Source: Actinobacteria bacterium UBA3120
GTDB taxonomy: Bacteria > Actinomycetota > Actinomycetes > S36-B12
Reading direction: 5' to 3'
Assembly: GCA_002365735.1 (NCBI GenBank)
Contig: DEZY01000118.1
Coordinates: 1,694-7,954, forward strand
Length of the DNA: 6,261 bases
Shown here: piece by piece, positions 5,862-6,261 of the stretch
Numbering within the stretch: position 1 is the first letter of the stretch
Layout: each line of letters starts with the position of its first letter
Translations under genes and position numbers: made by a program
The notes under the pieces: generated by a model
Told to the model about the DNA's origin: nothing
Database searches by the model: none
The model's input: the letters and a program-made list of their open reading frames with translations, nothing else

Positions 5862-6261
5862 AGGTCTGGTCGAGAATCTTCGCCACCTGAATCGATTGCC
5901 AAGGACTGGGAAGCCAACCGCCGTTTCCGCTAATTCGATCACTCACATTCTCAAACATCAGTTGATAAGGGTCAACGGGTTCAAAGTGCTCAGTGGTCCT
6001 GTGCCCATCGACCGTAAGGGTCAATTCACTGGCTTGATTGAAACTGGTGAAAGCTTGATCTGCGGGTAGGCTAATTTCACCTTCGCTGCCCTGAAGCACA
6101 AAGCGTTGTGACGGGTGCATGGCGAATGAAGCAACGATCGCTCCCGATCCCTTGGAGCGCGAGTTTTCAAAGTCGAATTGAGCTTTCATGGTCATGTCGA
6201 CCTGCTCCCCATGATTTTCAGCGTCCGCCTGGGTGAGCGAGTACTGCGTATCCTCGGCGAG
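5836..6261 (-). CDS. Gfo/Idh/MocA-family oxidoreductase, C-terminal part, 5'-truncated by window edge
   Basis: The frame is open through the right edge at 6261, so the ATG at 6195 is internal; 141 residues of a protein usually about 330 long are present. Only the C-terminal alpha/beta substrate domain is seen; the NAD(P)-binding Rossmann part lies outside. Supporting features are the VDMTMKAQFDF strand, GSGAIVASFAMHPSQRFVLQ, the GSEGEISLP turn (family pattern R-x-x-V-x-G-x-x-G-x-I/L-x-L) and a final helix SPWQSIQVAKILDQTFKLVR. Members oxidise or reduce sugars, inositols and related polyols, or act as trans-1,2-dihydrodiol or xylose dehydrogenases. Proximity to a xylulokinase-type gene makes a pentose-related substrate attractive but unproven, as the genes are on opposite strands. 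Its stop codon lies inside the 3' end of the TauE-like gene, leaving no room for a separate terminator. Confidence 0.85.
   Translation of the reverse strand, partial: LAEDTQYSLTQADAENHGEQVDMTMKAQFDFENSRSKGSGAIVASFAMHPSQRFVLQGSEGEISLPADQAFTSFNQASELTLTVDGHRTTEHFEPVDPYQLMFENVSDRISGNGGWLPSPWQSIQVAKILDQTFKLVRESA

Overview
The window holds five recognisable protein genes and one stretch of about 660 bp with no convincing gene. It looks like the chromosome of a moderately GC-rich actinobacterium. The basis is inference: the base composition is roughly 55% GC, a GAP/SfLAP-type membrane protein (a mostly actinobacterial family) is present, and genes lack Shine-Dalgarno sequences but carry a TANNNT box 6-7 nt before the ATG, as expected for leaderless mRNAs.

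Layout: (1) 1-645 (+) is the 3' part of an alpha-acetolactate decarboxylase gene, cut by the left edge; its zinc-ligand pattern and active-site arginine are visible. (2) 787-1452 (-) is a six-segment membrane protein of the GAP family, convergent with the first gene. (3) 1453-2116 is gene-poor. It contains a 12-bp hairpin that pairs best in minus-strand RNA, a short minus-strand open tail just before that hairpin that may be a gene remnant, a doubtful 99-codon frame, a spaced octamer repeat and a nested inverted repeat upstream of the next gene. (4) 2117-3502, 3559-4983 and 5001-5861 (+) form a tight same-strand cluster: a GlcD-type FAD-linked 2-hydroxyacid dehydrogenase, an FGGY kinase of the xylulokinase type, and a TauE/SafE-family transporter. 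(5) 5836-6261 (-) is the C-terminal part of a Gfo/Idh/MocA oxidoreductase; it overlaps the transporter gene tail-to-tail by 26 bp and is cut by the right edge.

Together the plus-strand cluster reads as carbon catabolism. A pentulose-type sugar is phosphorylated by the kinase, a small 2-hydroxyacid such as glycolate or D-lactate is oxidised by the flavoenzyme, and an anion is moved across the membrane by the TauE-like protein. The convergent Gfo/Idh/MocA enzyme may act on a related sugar, but nothing in the sequence fixes its substrate. I found no CRISPR array, tRNA, rRNA, insertion sequence or clear defence or mobile system. The most interesting signals are the repeated leaderless-start architecture and the structured, possibly decayed spacer at 1453-2116.
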